Both the position numbers and the translations under genes were made by a program. The notes beneath the pieces were generated by a model. The model had not been told where the DNA came from, did no database searches, and worked only from the letters and a program-made list of their open reading frames with translations. This document shows, piece after piece, positions 10,930 through 23,226 of a DNA stretch of 64,000 bases. The first letter of the stretch is position 1. Each line of letters starts with the position of its first letter. This DNA is from Epiperipatus broadwayi (lineage: Eukaryota; Onychophora; Udeonychophora; Euonychophora; Peripatidae), in assembly GCA_028023455.1 (NCBI GenBank), contig JAQFVV010006313.1:3325147-3389146 (forward strand), read 5' to 3'.

Positions 10930-11552
10930 GATGTGCCTTCAAAATGCTATACAACAGCAAATCAGATGTAACAATGATTGCAAAGGGAACTCTCATGTCA
11001 AAACACAATACAACGATTTTACAAGAAAAAGATGATTCCATCTTTCTCTCTACTTAAATTTATATATAAATAGGCCAGTCTCAACCTAAGTGCATGAAAC
11101 TATAAACCCCTTCACATTTAACTCATTAAATATTACATATAAATAATGTGAAATCATTCTATTTACTACAAACTAATTTTTAAATCCAATGAATTGATAA
11201 TAACAAATGTAAATATATTTATTTATTAAGCAAAAACAGATTATATAATAATTATGTGAAAGGCTGAAATCTTTGCCAGATGTGTCTTTAAAATGCTTAA
11301 ATGACAGCCAATCAGATTTGACTGCACAGGGAATACTCAAATCAAAACACAAGGCAAAGATTTTATGAGAGAAAGATGATCCCACCTTTTTTTCTACTTA
11401 AATTTCTATATAAATAAGCCAGCTAAGAGTGTGAAGCCTTAAACACATTCACATTTAACTCAATAAATATTCTATATAAATAAACAACATAAAATCTTTC
11501 AATTTACTACAAAGTAATTTTTAAATCCAATTAATTGATAGTAACAAATGTA
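10930..11552 (+). promoter_or_regulatory. Duplicated promoter-like cassette (CCAAT- and TATA-like)
   Basis: Two diverged copies lie head to tail (about 10930-11215 and 11272-11552). Both run from an AATCAGAT box through AAAACACAA, a GATTTTA block and AAAGATGAT to TCTACTTAAATTT, TATATAAATA and CACATTTAACTCA, ending in TTTTTAAATCCAAT. In the second copy the first box is GCCAATCAG (about 11308), an exact CCAAT core about 100 bp upstream of TATATAAATAAG (about 11408). The first copy has lost the CCAAT core (GCAAATCAG). No gene follows either copy. This could equally be an ordinary dispersed repeat. Confidence 0.4.
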
Positions 11553-11817
11553 AAATGTAGTATTTCCAATATCTTAAGGATAAAACTGTTGAAGAGTTAT
11601 GTTTTGCAATATTTATATCTGCTCTTTAATATTTTTAAATGCTTTACATCAAAATTTAAAAAAAATGTTTTGTCTTCACTGATGTTTTTGAAATATATCA
11701 TTTCAGTATTACTATAGTTCAATGATGGTTTTCTCCAGGATAAATCCATTTTTCTTTTAATGAATGAACTATTTTAACTACATATAGAAACACCTTTATA
11801 TTAATTTTAAAATCACT

Positions 11818-12738
11818 AACATCATATGATCACTATTTCTTATGCTAGCACATCATGGTTATTAAACTCTTCATACAGTAGTGCCACTCAGTGACAAACA
11901 GAGTAATCAATGGATGCCAGAAGGTTTGTGCATAAAATCCCTATCTAGGGCCAACTCATCCAACATCCACAAACTAGTTTCTGGATTGTGGCCTTCATCA
12001 GACCAACATGACTATATAAGCAACTAAGCATAGGTTGATATTATTGCATTTTCAATTTTATTATCATAGTTTTGTAGTTAAGTAGAGATAAAAGGTGGCT
12101 GCTGGAGGGTTGCATTAGATCCTAAGATCTTGGTGCAGTGCTCTCAGATTCAAAGCCCCTCACTGATGAAAGCCACAAGCCAGAAATTAGTCTGGGGATG
12201 TTGGATGAGAAGGCACTAGATAGGGATTTTATGCACAAGCCTTCTGACATCTGTTGATTACTCTGTTTGACACTGAGTGGCATTACTGTTTGGAGAGTTT
12301 TTCCTGTTTTAATAACAGTAATGTGCTATCATAAGGAATATTGATCATGTGATGTTTAGTGTTTTAACACCAATCCTGCCTAATAGGATAGTGGTGGCTA
12401 TGGTTGTTAAAGAGCCAAAAACACCAAAATGTATGGGTACTGAACTGAGTTCAGACCCATATGACTATATAAGCATTGAGCTTAGATTGAAAATATTGCA
12501 TTTTCATTCTCATAGTTTTGTAGTTAAGTAGAGATAGAAGGTGGCTGCTGGAGAGTTGTATTAGACCCTAAGATCTAGGTGCAGTGTTCTCAGATCTGAA
12601 GCTCATCACTGATGAAGGCCACAAGCCAGAAACCAGTCTTGGGAGATAGGGATTTTATGCACAAGCTTTCTGGCATCCATTGATTACTCTGTTTGGCACT
12701 GAGTGGCACTACTGTATGGAGAGTTTTGCCTGTTTTTT
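11818..12738. mobile_element. Fold-back family B, palindrome followed by a further arm
   Basis: The left arm starts near ACATCATATGATCACTATTT and contains CAGTAGTGCCACTCAGTG, AATCAATGGATGCCAGAAGG and GTTTCTGGATTGTGGCCTTC. The right arm (about 12060-12356) is its reverse complement with a fuller loop, including TAAGTAGAGATAAAAGGTGG. A second right-arm copy (12330-12738) follows head to tail and carries CTGAACTGAGTTCAGACCCA, a near-palindrome also found in family C. No coding capacity is seen. Further copies lie at 23.2 and 26.4-27.8 kb. Confidence 0.78.
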
Positions 12739-13020
12739 TTTTTACATCTCAAGTATATATTATAAAGATTTATTAGTTTACTTTTCATTGGAAAAGCATT
12801 ATGCTCTGGTTAAAATAATGGAAACAGATGAGAGGAATATGAAATAATTGTAATGATTTATAATTTAAGTTATATACAATTAAATTTCAATAAAAACTAT
12901 ATTATTATATACTTAATTATTATTATTAGTGTTACAATGTAAATTTAAACCCTGTTCTCTCTAATAAATCTTCCTTATATTCTAATAATATTTGCTTCTA
13001 GACCTTAGTATTAAATTATA

Positions 13021-15125
13021 TTTTTCTGGAATGGTGGAGCATGTTAGACTTAAGAAGAGACTTTGGCCTATTGTAGTCCAGTAAGACATTGCTGATGCAT
13101 TTGACTCCATCATGCCTGGGCTTCTGTTTTATCTTCTCAGGTGCTATGGAGGCCCTTTGGTTTATGTGAAGATAATTGCAAATCTATTACTCAACAGGAC
13201 GATTCACATATCTCTTGCTGGATCACTGGCCCCAAGGTTCATCCCTAGGTGTCTCCACTGAGCACTCTTTGCTTCATTACATACATAGATCCCTTCCTCA
13301 AGATGGTTGAGGAGAAACTGCTGTGAATATATGTACTGGCTCTTAGAGAGGTGATCCACCATATATCATATGTCAATGATGCTATCATTTTTCTCCCTTC
13401 TCCCCAACATCTACCTAAATTATATCAAGCAAAAGTATACAGATAAATTTAATGTGAAAATCAACATGATGAAGTCAACAGTATGGAAAGTGAATGATGG
13501 GAAGGTAGTAACATCCAGATTTTTCAGAAAACCACAAAATGTTCTAGGGTTCCCAGTTGCACTGTTGAGAATGGCAATGAGACAAGAAATGACAAAGAAA
13601 ATCATTTACAAAACAAAGTAACTGAAAAGTTATCCAGAATCTCCCTGTCACTCCATGGAAAAGTGACACTGTTGAACATGCTCACTTTTCCACATATAAA
13701 TTATTACCTACTGATTGTCATGCTGACCAAGGCTTTCCAGAATACCATCAATTCACTTTGCACCAAATTACTATGGAAAAAGAAATGCAAGAAAAACAGT
13801 CTGTATCAGTATTACTAAAGTGCTGAAGTCAAACCATCTGAACGATCTTGATCTGCACACAATTGTGGTCTTACAAAAAGCTCTATCATTGCTATGGTGG
13901 AAGTTAGGCAAAGTGAAGATTTAGTATATGATACAGTGGAACCTATGGACACCCCCCCACAAGATTAATTCAAAATGGATCACAAAAATAAAACAACATT
14001 TAAATGGTTTATTAATAGTTATTGATCAAATAATCAATAAAAAGTATACTTACTGGGATATCTACAATATCATTCACCCTAGACAAAACAAAATCTTTTC
14101 ATTAGTTGATATATTTGTAAAAGGTCTAATTAAGAAGTCAAGATTTTGGGCTTTTGAGCCCAAGATAGTAGATTATATAACAAAGTACTGTCTGTGTTTA
14201 CTGCCAATAAGCCATCACCTGGTGACTTGTAAGAGAAATATGAAAAAACTGTGACATGTAGCCTGTATAATGATTATGAAGAAACTCAGGGTCATATTTT
14301 CTTCCAATGTTGTTATTTAAACAATTTAAGAGATAAGATATTTGGGAGCATCAAATGTGGTTGTAAAGAGAATCTGAACTTTGTAAAGACATTAGAAAAT
14401 GGTAAATTTGCTGTTATAAGAATGTCAGTTTTTATTCTCTTTGCACTGTGGATCACTAGATGTGACTTGATTTTCAGAAATTGTATGCTGGTTTCATGGA
14501 CAATTTTTTAAAAACATTTATGTGGCCTCAAAACCAGGGACCATTTGATGACACCCAATGCATTACACTTGAACATGTGGAGTCAAATTATTATGGATTA
14601 TAATGAAATCTGCATGCAATTGACTACAAACAATTCAGGAATAATAAAATGAATACCGATGCATGATGGTTAAAGAGAGAGAACTGGCACTAAAAGAGAT
14701 GGCATATTTTAACTACATACAATATAAAAAGAAATATTTTCTTAGTTCACCTGAATAGACATAAGATTGTGGCAAGATAGAGAAGAGTTTACTACCTGCA
14801 AGCTACAAAAATTAACCCATAAGAAATTAAGTTAATATTCAATAAATATTGCCTCAACCAAAGAGATTTCCAGACAGTTAAAGCTGGTGGAGTTTAAAAG
14901 AAATTCTAAATTAATCAGAATTGTGGCCTGGCCTCTAAAACTGTCTTTGTATATTAATAATATAGACCTTTTGAAGAGCATCAACTACAATTGTACTGAA
15001 TACACCAAGCATGAAAAATGATGTGACTTAGAATTCTCTAGTAGGAGTTGTTAGTAAATTTATGTATACGTTTTTTTTTGTAATCATCTTGAATAAAGAT
15101 ATATTTTTCCTATAAAAAAAAAAAT
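13021..15125 (+). mobile_element. 5'-truncated LINE with 3' end
   Basis: The order is RT, linker, Cys/His C-terminal domain and 3' untranslated region, ending GAATAAAGATATATTTTTCC then an A-rich tail (15104-15125). RT landmarks are DIADAFDSIMPGLLFYLL (about 13090-13140, with the catalytic aspartate in the ADAFDS block), HISLAGSLAPRF (about 13205-13240) and ISYVNDAIIFLPSPQ (about 13366-13410). In the last, the YxDD catalytic box has become YVND. Endonuclease and ORF1 are absent. Numerous stops and shifts make it dead. Its C-terminal domain resembles that of the LINE at 48.2-50.9 kb, so the two probably belong to one group. Confidence 0.8.
14251..14511 (+). pseudogene. C-terminal zinc-binding-like domain of the LINE RT
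   Basis: The frame gives CSLYNDYEETQGHIFFQC, which fits the C-x-x-C...H...C knuckle at the end of many LINE RTs with the second Cys changed to Tyr. VFILFALWITRCDLIFRN follows about 50 residues later. The same pair of blocks occurs at 50396-50659 (CTLYYEDSEIQDHLFFSC; FILCALWCIRCKFIYNN). The frame joins the upstream remnant (13928-14254) with a shift at about 14250. Confidence 0.72.
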
Positions 15126-15569
15126 AAAATGTTAACTTAATGCTTTAACATAAATTGATGGTGCCTTTATTGTTTTTTTAAAAAATATATTTTTTGTAAA
15201 ACTGAATGTCCATTAATATAATTGTGTGCTTATGTTTTAAGGAAATCTTTTATATAAAAATAATTCTAAATGGTGTGCATCTAATATTTTAATTTACAAT
15301 TTCAACAAATGAAAAAAAATATATATATTTGTAAAACTGTATCCTGATAACTTGTGAAACCTCCAGGCTGAAGGATGTGAATAATTTACTTCTTGGTAAA
15401 TGGGGTATAATGTTAATTGATAATTTTATGCTTTTTGTAATTATTTATGTATTTTTTTCAGTTATATTATGATTCTTGTCTAATATTTATGTATTAGTGT
15501 CTAATATTTATGTATTAGTTGTCAGAGTATTTACTTTTTCATTAATGTTGTATTATTTTAATATTATAT
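15126..15569. other. AT-rich stretch between LINE and Penelope-like remnant
   Basis: Nothing is recognisable. A short direct repeat, GTCTAATATTTATGTATTAG, occurs twice around 15477-15520. Confidence 0.45.
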
Positions 15570-16000
15570 CAGTTTTAAAAGTATGTTGTTTATCAAATGT
15601 TTTGTGAATATATATTATTATATATAGATGAATTTGTCTGTAATATTGGGAAAAGATTAAAGAAGCATGAATTGTTATATAACTGTGTGAAAAATAAAAA
15701 GAATACTGATTTAATGACTGCTTCAGTTTTCTTGGACCATAAAAGGAAATGTCTGATATTAAAAGTGTTAAGAGAAAAAAAAAACATAATAAAAGATTAA
15801 AATAAGGCAGTTTTATTAAATAAAAATAAGATGAATATAATTAATAGACAAGCTGCTGACAATAAATATGGAATTCATGGTATTTGAGTTGATGACATTT
15901 GTTTCCGTTATGTTTTTTTGAATTTAATGGTAGATGACATGGGTTAAGGAATTAATCAAAAGTACTTCTGCATATTAAAAAACTGCAAATAATTGTTAAT
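15570..16000 (+). pseudogene. Upstream partial copy of the Penelope-like 3' end
   Basis: This parallels 18665-19098 base by base with moderate divergence: TATATAGATGAATTTGTCTG against TATATAGATGAATCCATATG, then a shared GATTTAATGACTGCTTCAGT, GAATATAATTA and AATCAAAA...TACTTCTG. The frame YIDEFVCNIGKRLKKHE occupies the position of a decayed GIY-YIG domain, and KNTDLMTASVFLDH follows. Family knowledge: Penelope-like elements often sit behind a partial copy of their own 3' part (a pseudo-LTR), and this arrangement fits. Confidence 0.68.
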
Positions 16001-16433
16001 TGCGTTTATATTTATTATTTATATTGTTATTACAATAGTTTTTAATTAACATATATTTTATTTATATTCTTTTTTATATTAATATAATGCACTTAAGTGA
16101 CATTAAGAAATAATGGGTGATTAAGGAGTGATGAAAACAAAGCAAAAAAGTGATTAAACTTAAATGCAAACTTTTTTTAAAGATTGTAAAGTGTATCACA
16201 TATTCCCAAATTGTTGCAATGCAACACTTTTTAAATTTAGTACCATGGTGTATGGATAAATTAAAATCAGTAATTTTAAATGATGTACTTAAAAAATAAA
16301 AAAAATAACTTTTTAATATCCAGAGGTAAATGAAAACAATTGAAAATTTATTAATTTTAAATGAATGGTAGGATTGGTTGAATATAAAATTGTTTGTGAA
16401 AATGGATTTAAATTATTTGAACTTAAGTACATG

Positions 16434-16850
16434 AGGGGTCAGATTGATGTTAGGTCAACATGAATGTGACAAGAACCTCGGTCTCAGGATGGCCTTTGCG
16501 CATTTCATCATCAGATTTTCAATTGGACGGATGGTTGAAGAGTTGGTATGTGGAGTAGATTGAAGCCTGTCCATTGAAGTATGAGGATTGGTTATCTTAA
16601 TATATATCTGAGCACTTATAGAATACATGTGTAGAGATGGTAATCTTGACCAACTAATGATAGCTAGTTTAGCATGAAATATGTATATTGGTGATTATTT
16701 ATCTTCTCAACATATATGTGTTCAGATGTATCAGTGTTATGAGATAGTGTGGAGAGTGGTGGGTCATGTGAAAGTCTGTGCTCATATACTCTATATATTA
16801 CATAAATAAACACAGGTATATAATAAACCTGTGTGTTTCAGTTATAGTAA
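16434..16850. mobile_element. Family A, single extended arm
   Basis: The copy runs from GGGGTCAGATTGATGTTAGG through TCATCAGATTTTCAATTGGA, ATTGAAGCCTGTCCATTGAA, TTTAGCATGAAATATGTATA and GTGAAAGTCTGTGCTCATAT to CCTGTGTGTTTCAGTTATAG. The reverse complement of the same unit forms 37651-38110. It lies between the two Penelope-like pieces, so it either inserted there or is hitchhiking. Confidence 0.75.
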
Positions 16851-17690
16851 ATTTAAGAAGAAAATTGATCCTTTATTTAATAAGCAGTATCCACAAACTT
16901 ATAATGATACGAATTTTGTTAATTTATCAGATACAAACATACATTTGATCTAGAAATTTATTTTAAATCAGGAAGATAAATATGTCAACAGTACTTGGGT
17001 TGATTATAATTTGAAATTAAAATGCAACTGTTCAAAAATCATTTGAAATAATTCCTAATGATATACATATTGCTGATGAAATTATTAAAAAAATGTCATA
17101 AATGTAAATGGATTCCATATAAAAATTCATACGAACTAACCAATTTGGAATTTAAACAGAAGCTAACAAATGATAAATTTATTTGTCTGAAAAAATATAA
17201 AGAACTCTGGATGTATTTAATGATGAAATATCCATATATTGAGAAAGTTAAAGTGCAAATGGATAATCTTGGTATATTTTTGATTGAAGAATATAATATG
17301 GATGGTCAGAGAATAAAATTTATTAACAATATTTTTAAAAACCTAAGAATAAAGCTGTAAGTAACAATGTGTACTATAAGATATATCCTTCCCGCTCTAT
17401 ATGCCATCATATTTTTGCAAACAATAAGGTAATGTCTTAGAAATTAAGATTGATTTTGGTGGTTCATTTATATACGAAACTTCTAAATATATTGGGAAGC
17501 TGTCATAAAAGTTTTTAGGATTTGAGGAAAATATTGTTTGTCCTTTTGATTTTATACATAGTATTAAATATATAGTGATTAATGCAATTGATAATATTGC
17601 TTTATTAGATGTGACAGAAATGTACCATTCTATTGATAGAATGGATTGCATAAAAATAATTGAGCATGCATTAAAAAGTAAAAGTGTTTC

Positions 17691-17798
17691 TTAAATATGT
17701 GCTAAAATTTGTTATTGATTCTTTAAAAAAAATTTATGAAAACATTAAATATGTGCTAAAATTTGTTATTGATTCTTTAAAAAAATTTTATGAAAACA
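17691..17798 (+). repeat. 54-bp tandem duplication inside the Penelope-like remnant
   Basis: TTAAATATGTGCTAAAATTT...GAAAACA occurs twice with a period of 54 bp and one or two differences. The copies are much more alike than the element is to an intact relative, so the duplication is recent. Confidence 0.85.
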
Positions 17799-18125
17799 TT
17801 GTTGATTCTTTTGAAGGTGGATATTATGAAATGTCTAAAGATTGATCTATGGGTCTGCCTGTTGTTGCATAAGTTTGAAATTTTGTTTTGTCTACAAATG
17901 AGAGTATAATTTCAGATATGTGTACTTTTAATGATATTAAAATTTATAAAAGGTATGTTGATTTTTTTTTTTTTACATAAATATCAATACTATAAATTTG
18001 CTTGTAGAGAAGTTAAATCATTTGAATGGCTTGAAATGGATTATTGAAAAGGAACAAAACAAAAGTATTAAGTATTTGGATTTAATTATTACAAGAGATA
18101 ATATTATGTTAAGTTGTAAATTAAT

Positions 18126-18409
18126 AATCAAACCATTGCAAAAAAGGAGATATGTAAATTATAAATCAAAAATATTAATTATGCATAAGATGGCATATTT
18201 TAGATCTTTTTTGCTTGTAAAGAAAAATTATATCATTACCAATGTGATAAATAAAAAAATATATAATAATCAAACCATTGCAAAAAAGGAGATATGTAAA
18301 TTATAAATCAAAAATATTAATTATGCATAAGATGGCACATCTTAGATCTTTTTTGCTTGTAAAGAAAAATTATGTCATTACCAATGTGATAAATAAAAAA
18401 AATATTGAA
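18126..18409 (+). repeat. 142-bp tandem duplication inside the Penelope-like remnant
   Basis: AATCAAACCATTGCAAAAAA starts both copies (18126 and 18268), and both reach ACCAATGTGATAAATAAAAA. Only a few bases differ. The duplication postdates the death of the element. Confidence 0.88.
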
Positions 18410-19102
18410 ATATTTTTCTAGGAAATGCTTAAAGTTGATTATAAGGTTGAACAGATTAAAAATAATTTATGTCAATTTAAAAGAGTTATGATGATGTAAA
18501 GGAGTTGAAGATTGATAATAAAAATGCATATCTATTTCAGATATTTCAAATGTTAAACACATTTGTTAACGATATATGTAAGGATGTGTTCAATGTTTCA
18601 TTTTGTGTTTCAAATAATTTTAATAAGTTAATGAATTATTCTAAAATTGTCATCCCTGTGAAGCAGAAAAGTAATATTGTGTATCAAATTTTGTGTGGAT
18701 ATATGTTATCATATATAGATGAATCCATATGCAATATTAAAAAATATTAAAATATTACAAGTGTGTAAATAGTAAAAATAATAATGATTTAATGACTGCT
18801 TCAGTGTCATAACAAGACATTTAAATATAAATTTAAGTTTGATATTGAAAGTGTTAGGATTAATTATGAAGAAAGAAACCATAATAAAAAAAAATAAGGC
18901 AATGTTAATAAATATAAATAAAATGAATATAATTAGTAGACACATTGCTAATGTTAAAATTCGGTATTCATGAGATTTGACTTGATATCATTAGCTTTGA
19001 TTATGTTTTTTTTTTAATTTAACGGCAAATGAGAAGTATTAAGAAATTAATCAAAACTACTTCTGTAAATTGAAAGACTGTATATAATAGTTAATTACTG
19101 TT

Positions 19103-19655
<553 letters not shown>

Positions 19656-19788
19656 ATTATTTTTTGAGTTAAACCCTGTGTTATTTTTTATTGTCAAGGT
19701 TAACTTGTTAAACCAAAAAATAATAATTAATGGCATATCTTATACCTACATTTAAAGTATTTGGAATTTTAAATGTTGTCATAATTGT

Positions 19789-20833
19789 CAGGCTTTCTAA
19801 TTGATAGAAATGTGTTCTACAAGTGCTGACTTTTGAGTTAGTATTTTAGATCTAGTTTTTACAGTCCAGTGCTCCATTGAGGTGAGCCATAAGCTCAAAA
19901 ACAATTGTTCTGGAAATAGGGATTTTCCAATAGAGATTTTGAATTCTTTCTCTTTCAGCACTTATAAAATAAAGCTTGATTAGATCTATTTGTAAGCTCC
20001 ATCCAGTGATCATTAAATGCAAGCTTAAAAGCAAGTGACGAAATTTATGTCTTGTTTTATTAATTATTATAAGTGAACCTTTGAAGGTTTTTGTGATGCT
20101 ATAATGCAGATGCTATTACTATATGGTGAAACTGAGCTGAATTCAGAGCCATATAGCTATCTGGTTTATAAGGTTGGATTTGAAGACATTTACATGTCTG
20201 AAAACTTCAGGCTTTCAAATTGATAGAAACATGTTTTATAAGTGCTGACTTTTGAATTAGTATTTTAGATCTAGTTTTTAGAGTCCCAGAACTCCATTGA
20301 GGTGAGCTATAAGATCAAAACCAATAGTTCTGGAGATAGAGGCTTTCTGATAGAGATTTTGAATCCTTTCTCTTTCAGCCCTTATAAAATAAAGCTTGAT
20401 TAGAGCTATGGGTAAGGTCCATCTAGTCATCATTAAATGCAAGCTTAAAATCAAGTTATAAAATTTATGACTTGTTTTATTAATTACTATAAGTGTATCA
20501 TTGAAGGCTTTTGTGATGCTATATTATAGAGACTATTACTATATGGTGGAACTGAGCTGAATTCAGACCCATATAGCTATCTGGTTTGTAAGGCTGGATT
20601 TGAAGACATTTATATATCTGAAAAGTTCAGGCTTTCAAATTGATAGAAACGTGTTTTATAAGTGCTGACTTTATAGATCTAGTTTCTAGTGTGCCAGCAC
20701 TCCACTGTGATGAGCCATAAGCTTGAAAGCAATTGGTCTGGAGATAGGGATTTTCCAATAGAGATTTTGATTTCTTTCTCTTTTATCATACTTTAAAATA
20801 AAGCTTGATTAGAGCTACTGTAAGCTCCATCTA

Positions 20834-20836
<3 letters not shown>
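19789..20836. repeat. Family C, tandem units of 420 bp
   Basis: Units start with CAGGCTTTCAAATTGATAGA at 19789, 20208 and 20628; the third breaks off at the TA array. Each contains AGTGCTGACTTTTGA, GAGCCATAAGCTC, GGGATTTTCCAATAGAGATT and ACTGAGCTGAATTCAGACCC. The last block and the AGATAGGGATTTT block are also found in family B, so B and C share ancestry. No coding capacity is visible. Confidence 0.85.

Positions 20837-20900
<64 letters not shown>
20837..20900. repeat. TA dinucleotide array
   Basis: A pure (AT)32 interrupts the third family-C unit after CCATCTAGTG. Confidence 0.95.
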
Positions 20901-20904
<4 letters not shown>

Positions 20905-21058
20905 AACAAAAACAAGTTATAAAAATGTGTACCTGCTATCACTTGTATTTATGATCAATAGATGGAGCTTTACCAATAATCTCCAAACAAGCATATTTTT
21001 GTTTACATAAACGTCAGAGTCAGAATTCACTGTCTTTTTCGTTGGCTCCACCTTCAGA

Positions 21059-21290
21059 TCAGCTGATTTCAAGAGGATTTGCTATCATCAGTGAAGGATA
21101 GAAGTTAGAAACTAGACCTAAACACTAACTGAAAGCGTTTATGCAACAAGTTCATATCAGTTTGCAAGCATGAATTTTTCAGACACGCAAATGTCTTCAA
21201 ACCCAGCCTAACAAGCTAGATAGCTATATGGGTCTGATATCAGTTCAGTTTCACCATATAGTCAAAGCTTCTGCAATATATATATATATA
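21059..21290. repeat. Family C, inverted tail
   Basis: AATGTCTTCAAACCCAGCCT and AGCTAGATAGCTATATGGGT (about 21190-21232) are the reverse complement of the end of the family-C unit (20555-20610), followed by CAGTTTCACCATATAG. With the tandem units upstream it gives an inverted arrangement around the TA array, like families A and B. Nothing else is clear between 20900 and 21170. Confidence 0.65.
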
Positions 21291-22938
21291 TAGTTCATCC
21301 TCAAACCTTCTACCAGTATATTAATATTGAATTAATAAAAAAAGTCTTCAAAGGTATACATATTTTCTTTGATTTAAATTAAAAATACAATCCAATTAGC
21401 TTATTAGTCTGGATTAGTGTATCTTTGAAGAATTCAGTATATATATTCACAATCAAATAATAATAATTAAATACAATAAAAATACTCTTTAATCAATTCA
21501 CATATTTTAGCAAAAGTCTGTTGCATTATTCAATAAAAATGTTCAAAATAATTTTATTCGTTTTATAATTAAAGTTGATTCCTTGAAAATAAATTTTAAA
21601 TATAAAATAATCTTTAATTAATAAAGAGTCATTAACTGCTTTTTAAAAATAAATATTCAGTAATAAATGAATAAAAATATGTAAAAGTCATAGATTTGCC
21701 CTTTTGTTAAAAAAAAAAAATCTGAAAATTATTAATAAAAAATCTCTAGAGAAATAACTTTTATTCTAAATTTAATTGTTTACATCATATAGATATCTCT
21801 TGTGATCTATATTTTTAATAATTTTGCATAAATATATATATATATATATGTTATGCAATATATGCACAATGTATAAATCTTAAATAAATTTGTATATATA
21901 TATGGATGTGAAGATTTTCTGAGTAAAACATGCGAACTTACAATTGCAATAACATTATTCTGATGTTTATAATAGATAACTTCATTATCTGCTGGGTATT
22001 GAAGATCATTCACTGATAATGTAAAACATGACTAGAATTTATAAAAGGGAGGAAGACATGACTGGGTAAAAATTTTGAGTAGGTCAAATATCTCTTGAAT
22101 ATTTTTGAATGGTCTCTACTAGCTGATATAAGAGCTACAGTCATCCGGTTGGCATATTTTTGTAATGGCAATTTTATTAATGGGCAAACATATTCATAGA
22201 TAAATTAAAATATATGTTTATAAACATTCATATCTAAATAATTATATAAATTAAAAAATACTTTACCTAGATATTTGTTGTTGCAATTTTAATTGTAATT
22301 TATGCAATCTAAAAATTACCTGTTTAGAAATAATATTTTTAAAAAATAGTATGTAGCATCATGATATTTGGTAGCGCAAAAGAAATATATATTTAAGACA
22401 TCGTTAAATTTAAAAAAAAAAAATAGTTATTTAAAAACCTACTCATAGTTTTTTCCTTATTTAAAATAAATACAGAATTTGATTTTATCTATTTGATTGT
22501 TTTAGCTTATTGTAGTATTATAAAAAGAGCATATCTCTACTCTAAGTCCACCTATTTTAAATTTGCTTTATCAAATAATAGAAACTGCCATATAATATAG
22601 TTTTTAAGAATAAGATCAGGCTAATAGTATGGTTGTTTGATAAAAAGGAGTTAATAATGAGTCTTAGATGCATAATTATATTGTTAAGACAAAAGTTAGA
22701 AATCAATATGAAAATGAAAAAAGATACTTTTTTACAATTACCAGTCATTAGTTAATTTTATAATTAATGGTGCAAAAGTAGAGATCTATTCTGATTTTTA
22801 TGATTACACAATTCTGTCAAACATTTTAGATACTACAAGATACTAGAAACTACTATGAAGGTGAGAAAAATATAATTTTTATCTTCTAACTTGTGTGAGT
22901 TAGAAAGAATAATACATGTTGAATATATAAATAAAAAA
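21291..22938. other. AT-rich stretch without recognisable feature
   Basis: Short TA runs lie at about 21832-21849 and 21893-21902. Short frames here have no motif or consistent coding character. Confidence 0.45.
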
Positions 22939-23155
22939 AAAAAAAAAACCCCCACACTATAATTTTCTCTTTTTTTCAAAAAAAAAAAAAAAAAAAGGCA
23001 AGAGGGAGGGTTAAAAAAATCCCTCTTTCTTCCCCCCCCTCCCCCCACCCCCCCCCTTTTTTTTTGTGTGGTGCCCCCCTCAAGGGGGGAGCGTGGGTTG
23101 GGAGAGCCCCCCCCCAATCTTTAGGAACTAAAACCACCCCCCCCCCCCCCCCTTT
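22939..23155. other. Homopolymer-rich stretch, possibly artefactual
   Basis: Poly-A, poly-C and poly-T/G runs follow each other (for example around 23027-23060 and a C run of about 16 near 23137-23152), together with CAAGGGGGGAGCGTGGG. This contrasts sharply with the neighbourhood. It may be a misassembled or low-quality stretch, or a real low-complexity insertion. The minus-strand frame across it should not be trusted. Confidence 0.6.
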
Positions 23156-23226
23156 TCACTTTAATTAAAAAAAAAAATAAGAAGAAAATAGAAAACACCA
23201 TTAATATTTTCAACCCAAGCCCAAAA

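Larger units (their letters stand above)
16860..18960 (+). pseudogene. Penelope-like element, RT plus decayed GIY-YIG end
   Basis: Ordered RT landmarks appear across frames. These are GGSFIYETSKYIGKLS (about 17458-17508), LLDVTEMYHSIDRMD in the block that holds the first catalytic aspartate (about 17600-17650), YYEMSKD-SMGLPVVA (about 17822-17872) and YKRYVDFFF, the YxDD box with one D lost (about 17945-17975). The hallmark LNGLKWIIEKEQNKSIKYLD follows at 18020-18085, then KIVIPVKQKSNIVYQILCGY (about 18640-18700) and YIDESICNI as the remains of the nuclease. Two internal tandem duplications and many stops show it is dead. It ends directly at the GATA array. Confidence 0.8.

Noticed and set aside
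22833-23117. 94-codon minus-strand Gly/Pro-rich frame
   Set aside because: It is built from poly-C/poly-A runs of doubtful quality.
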